This document shows, in pieces, positions 63,018-64,000 of a DNA stretch of 64,000 nt. Under the pieces are notes generated by a model, which was not told the origin of the DNA, ran no database searches, and worked only from the letters and a program-made list of their open reading frames with translations. The translations under genes were made by a program, and so were the position numbers. The stretch is from Streptomyces sp. HB132 (GTDB taxonomy: Bacteria > Actinomycetota > Actinomycetes > Streptomycetales > Streptomycetaceae): the NCBI RefSeq assembly GCF_016909575.1, contig NZ_JAFBGA010000001.1:744001-808000 (forward strand), read 5' to 3'. Every line of letters begins with the position of its first letter. Position 1 is the stretch's first letter.

Positions 63018-63475
63018 GCGGCAGGCAGAGGCGGCGTGCCTCCTCGGAGTCGCCGCGCACCAACGCCCCGCCCAGGAGCCCCGAGCCGTCCGGTCTCGCG
63101 GCGCCCCCGAACCCCCGGCGGATCCCCCTGTACGTGGGTCTCGCGGTGCTGGGCGCGGCCGTCGGGCTCGCCGGCACCCTCGTGCAGGCGGCCCTGTTCC
63201 CGGGCGGGTTGCTGCTGGCGCTCGCCGCGTCGGCGGGACTCTTCTACGGCGGCCGGATGCTGACCAGGACGCAGCTCGGCGCGCTGGTGCCGGCGGTGGG
63301 ATGGTTCATCGCCGTCATCGTCCTTCTCGGCGGGCGGCCCGAGGGCGACTACGTCTTCGGGGAGGAGATCGGCCTGGCCCTCTTCATGCTCGGAGGGATG
63401 GCCGCGGCTGTGATCTGTGCCACGATGTCGCGGCTGCCGTATCCGGCCAACGACACCGGTCGGCCCGGCACGTGA
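63014..63475 (+). CDS. DUF6113-type membrane protein
   Basis: 153-aa membrane protein translated with mshB through a 4-bp overlap. A 37-residue disordered basic N-terminus precedes about four helices: [57 protein letters not shown] and [20 protein letters not shown]. It matches the small membrane protein found after mshB in Streptomyces. Function unknown; the conserved coupling suggests a link to thiol or envelope metabolism, which is only an inference. Confidence 0.8.
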   Translation: MSGRQRRRASSESPRTNAPPRSPEPSGLAAPPNPRRIPLYVGLAVLGAAVGLAGTLVQAALFPGGLLLALAASAGLFYGGRMLTRTQLGALVPAVGWFIAVIVLLGGRPEGDYVFGEEIGLALFMLGGMAAAVICATMSRLPYPANDTGRPGT

Positions 63476-63650
63476 TGTGGTATGTCCGCCCCCGGATTGC
63501 CCCTCCGTGCGGTGGTGGGTGCATTCTTGTTCCCCCCGGGCGCGGAGAGTCCTACGGTGGCGGCCAGTATGGTGGTGCGCGCGCCGAGCCGTCCCCTGGC
63601 CTGCGGCACGGGGGAAGTACGGGCGGCGGAGCCAATCGGGAGAACCTGCT

Positions 63651-64000
63651 TTGAGTCGTGAAACTGACAGTTCGTCCTCCGGGCCTCAGGGGCGCGGCGG
63701 AGCCGCGTACCCATCGGGTACGCCGCCGTACGGATCACGCCAGTATCCGTCGCTGCACCCGTCTCAGGACGGGCCGGAGGACACTCCGGAGCCTGTGGAT
63801 CCGCCTCGGTCCGAGGAGCCCAGAACAGAGACGACGCTGACGACGCGTATCCGGATCAACATCCCGGGCTCGCGTCCGATCCCGCCCGTCGTCATGCGTA
63901 CGCCGATGAGCGAGACGGACGCGTCCGGCGGGCGTCCGGCCTCCGAGCGGACCGGCAGCACGCCGCGGCCCGGCGCACCCGCGCCGTCGTCCGGCGGGGC
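63651..64000 (+). CDS. Hypothetical protein, N-terminal part (runs off the window)
   Basis: Open frame from a TTG at 63651, preceded by GGGAG 8 nt upstream, that continues without a stop to the window end (116 codons). The visible part is hydrophilic, rich in Ser, Pro, Thr and Gly, starting SRETDSSSSGPQGRGGAAYP and continuing through TTLTTRIRINIPGSRPIPPV. This looks like the disordered cytoplasmic tail of a larger membrane protein. No domain can be named. The region before it (63476-63650) contains TATGGT (63568-63573), a possible -10. Confidence 0.65.
   Translation, partial: MSRETDSSSSGPQGRGGAAYPSGTPPYGSRQYPSLHPSQDGPEDTPEPVDPPRSEEPRTETTLTTRIRINIPGSRPIPPVVMRTPMSETDASGGRPASERTGSTPRPGAPAPSSGG

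Overview
The window is a stretch of high-GC actinobacterial chromosome, almost certainly from a Streptomyces species. Base composition and codon use are uniformly GC-rich. Diagnostic genes include a WhiB-like regulator, the mycothiol-biosynthesis deacetylase mshB, class I and class II fumarases, polyphosphate glucokinase, an APC permease beside xseAB, and a five-gene oligopeptide ABC transporter next to typA whose order (permease, lipoprotein, permease, ATPase, ATPase) matches the bldK developmental locus. As I recall the S. coelicolor map, the order fumarases - wbl - glpX - xseAB - ispH - ppgK - ychF and later typA - bldK - second Opp operon - mshB is conserved there. No rRNA, tRNA, CRISPR array, IS element or integrase was recognised.

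Layout. 1-2.9 kb: leftward genes, an FtsX-type export ABC transporter controlled by a PadR regulator, and an SPFH membrane protein coupled to a ribbon-helix-helix protein. 3-8.4 kb: a bifunctional penicillin-binding protein, a GAF/PP2C/ATPase phosphatase and a DUF402 protein. 8.4-14.2 kb: both fumarases, a DUF1707 protein, the Wbl regulator and GlpX. 14.3-22.5 kb: DUF4245 protein, nitroreductase, xseB-xseA-APC permease, then ispH, ppgK, a DUF6542 protein and ychF. 22.5-26 kb: a likely accessory patch with a vapBC-type toxin-antitoxin pair bracketed by a 15-bp repeat of the ychF 3' end, followed by two unknown membrane proteins. 26-39 kb: secreted GH65 enzyme, cupin, threonine-synthase-like enzyme with a divergent GntR regulator, SPOR protein, Nudix hydrolase, two signalling proteins (a stand-alone anti-sigma-type ATPase and a PAS/GAF/PP2C/ATPase protein), PspA and a TPM-domain membrane protein. 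39-43.6 kb: an unusual solute-binding lipoprotein with a Lys/Glu/Asp repeat insertion, and typA. 43.9-58.2 kb: a small secreted protein, the bldK-like operon with a long leader holding a small ORF, a CPT-like kinase, and a second complete oligopeptide ABC operon. 58.4-64 kb: membrane protein, S9 peptidase, small membrane protein, mshB with its DUF6113 partner, and the start of a hypothetical gene that leaves the window.

How the genes work together. Much of the window is core metabolism (TCA fumarases, gluconeogenesis, isoprenoid synthesis, mycothiol) interleaved with envelope and development functions (PBP, PspA/TPM, peptide import, Wbl, partner-switch phosphatases). At least nine genes show a TAnnnT -10 box only 6-7 nt before the start codon, so leaderless transcription is common here. 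Long perfect hairpins mark most convergent ends, and both peptide-transporter operons carry one between the binding-protein gene and the next permease gene.

Limits. All product calls rest on motifs read by eye and on recall of families. Start codons were chosen from ribosome-binding sites, -10 spacing and family starts. Neighbourhood comparisons with S. coelicolor are from memory and need alignment.
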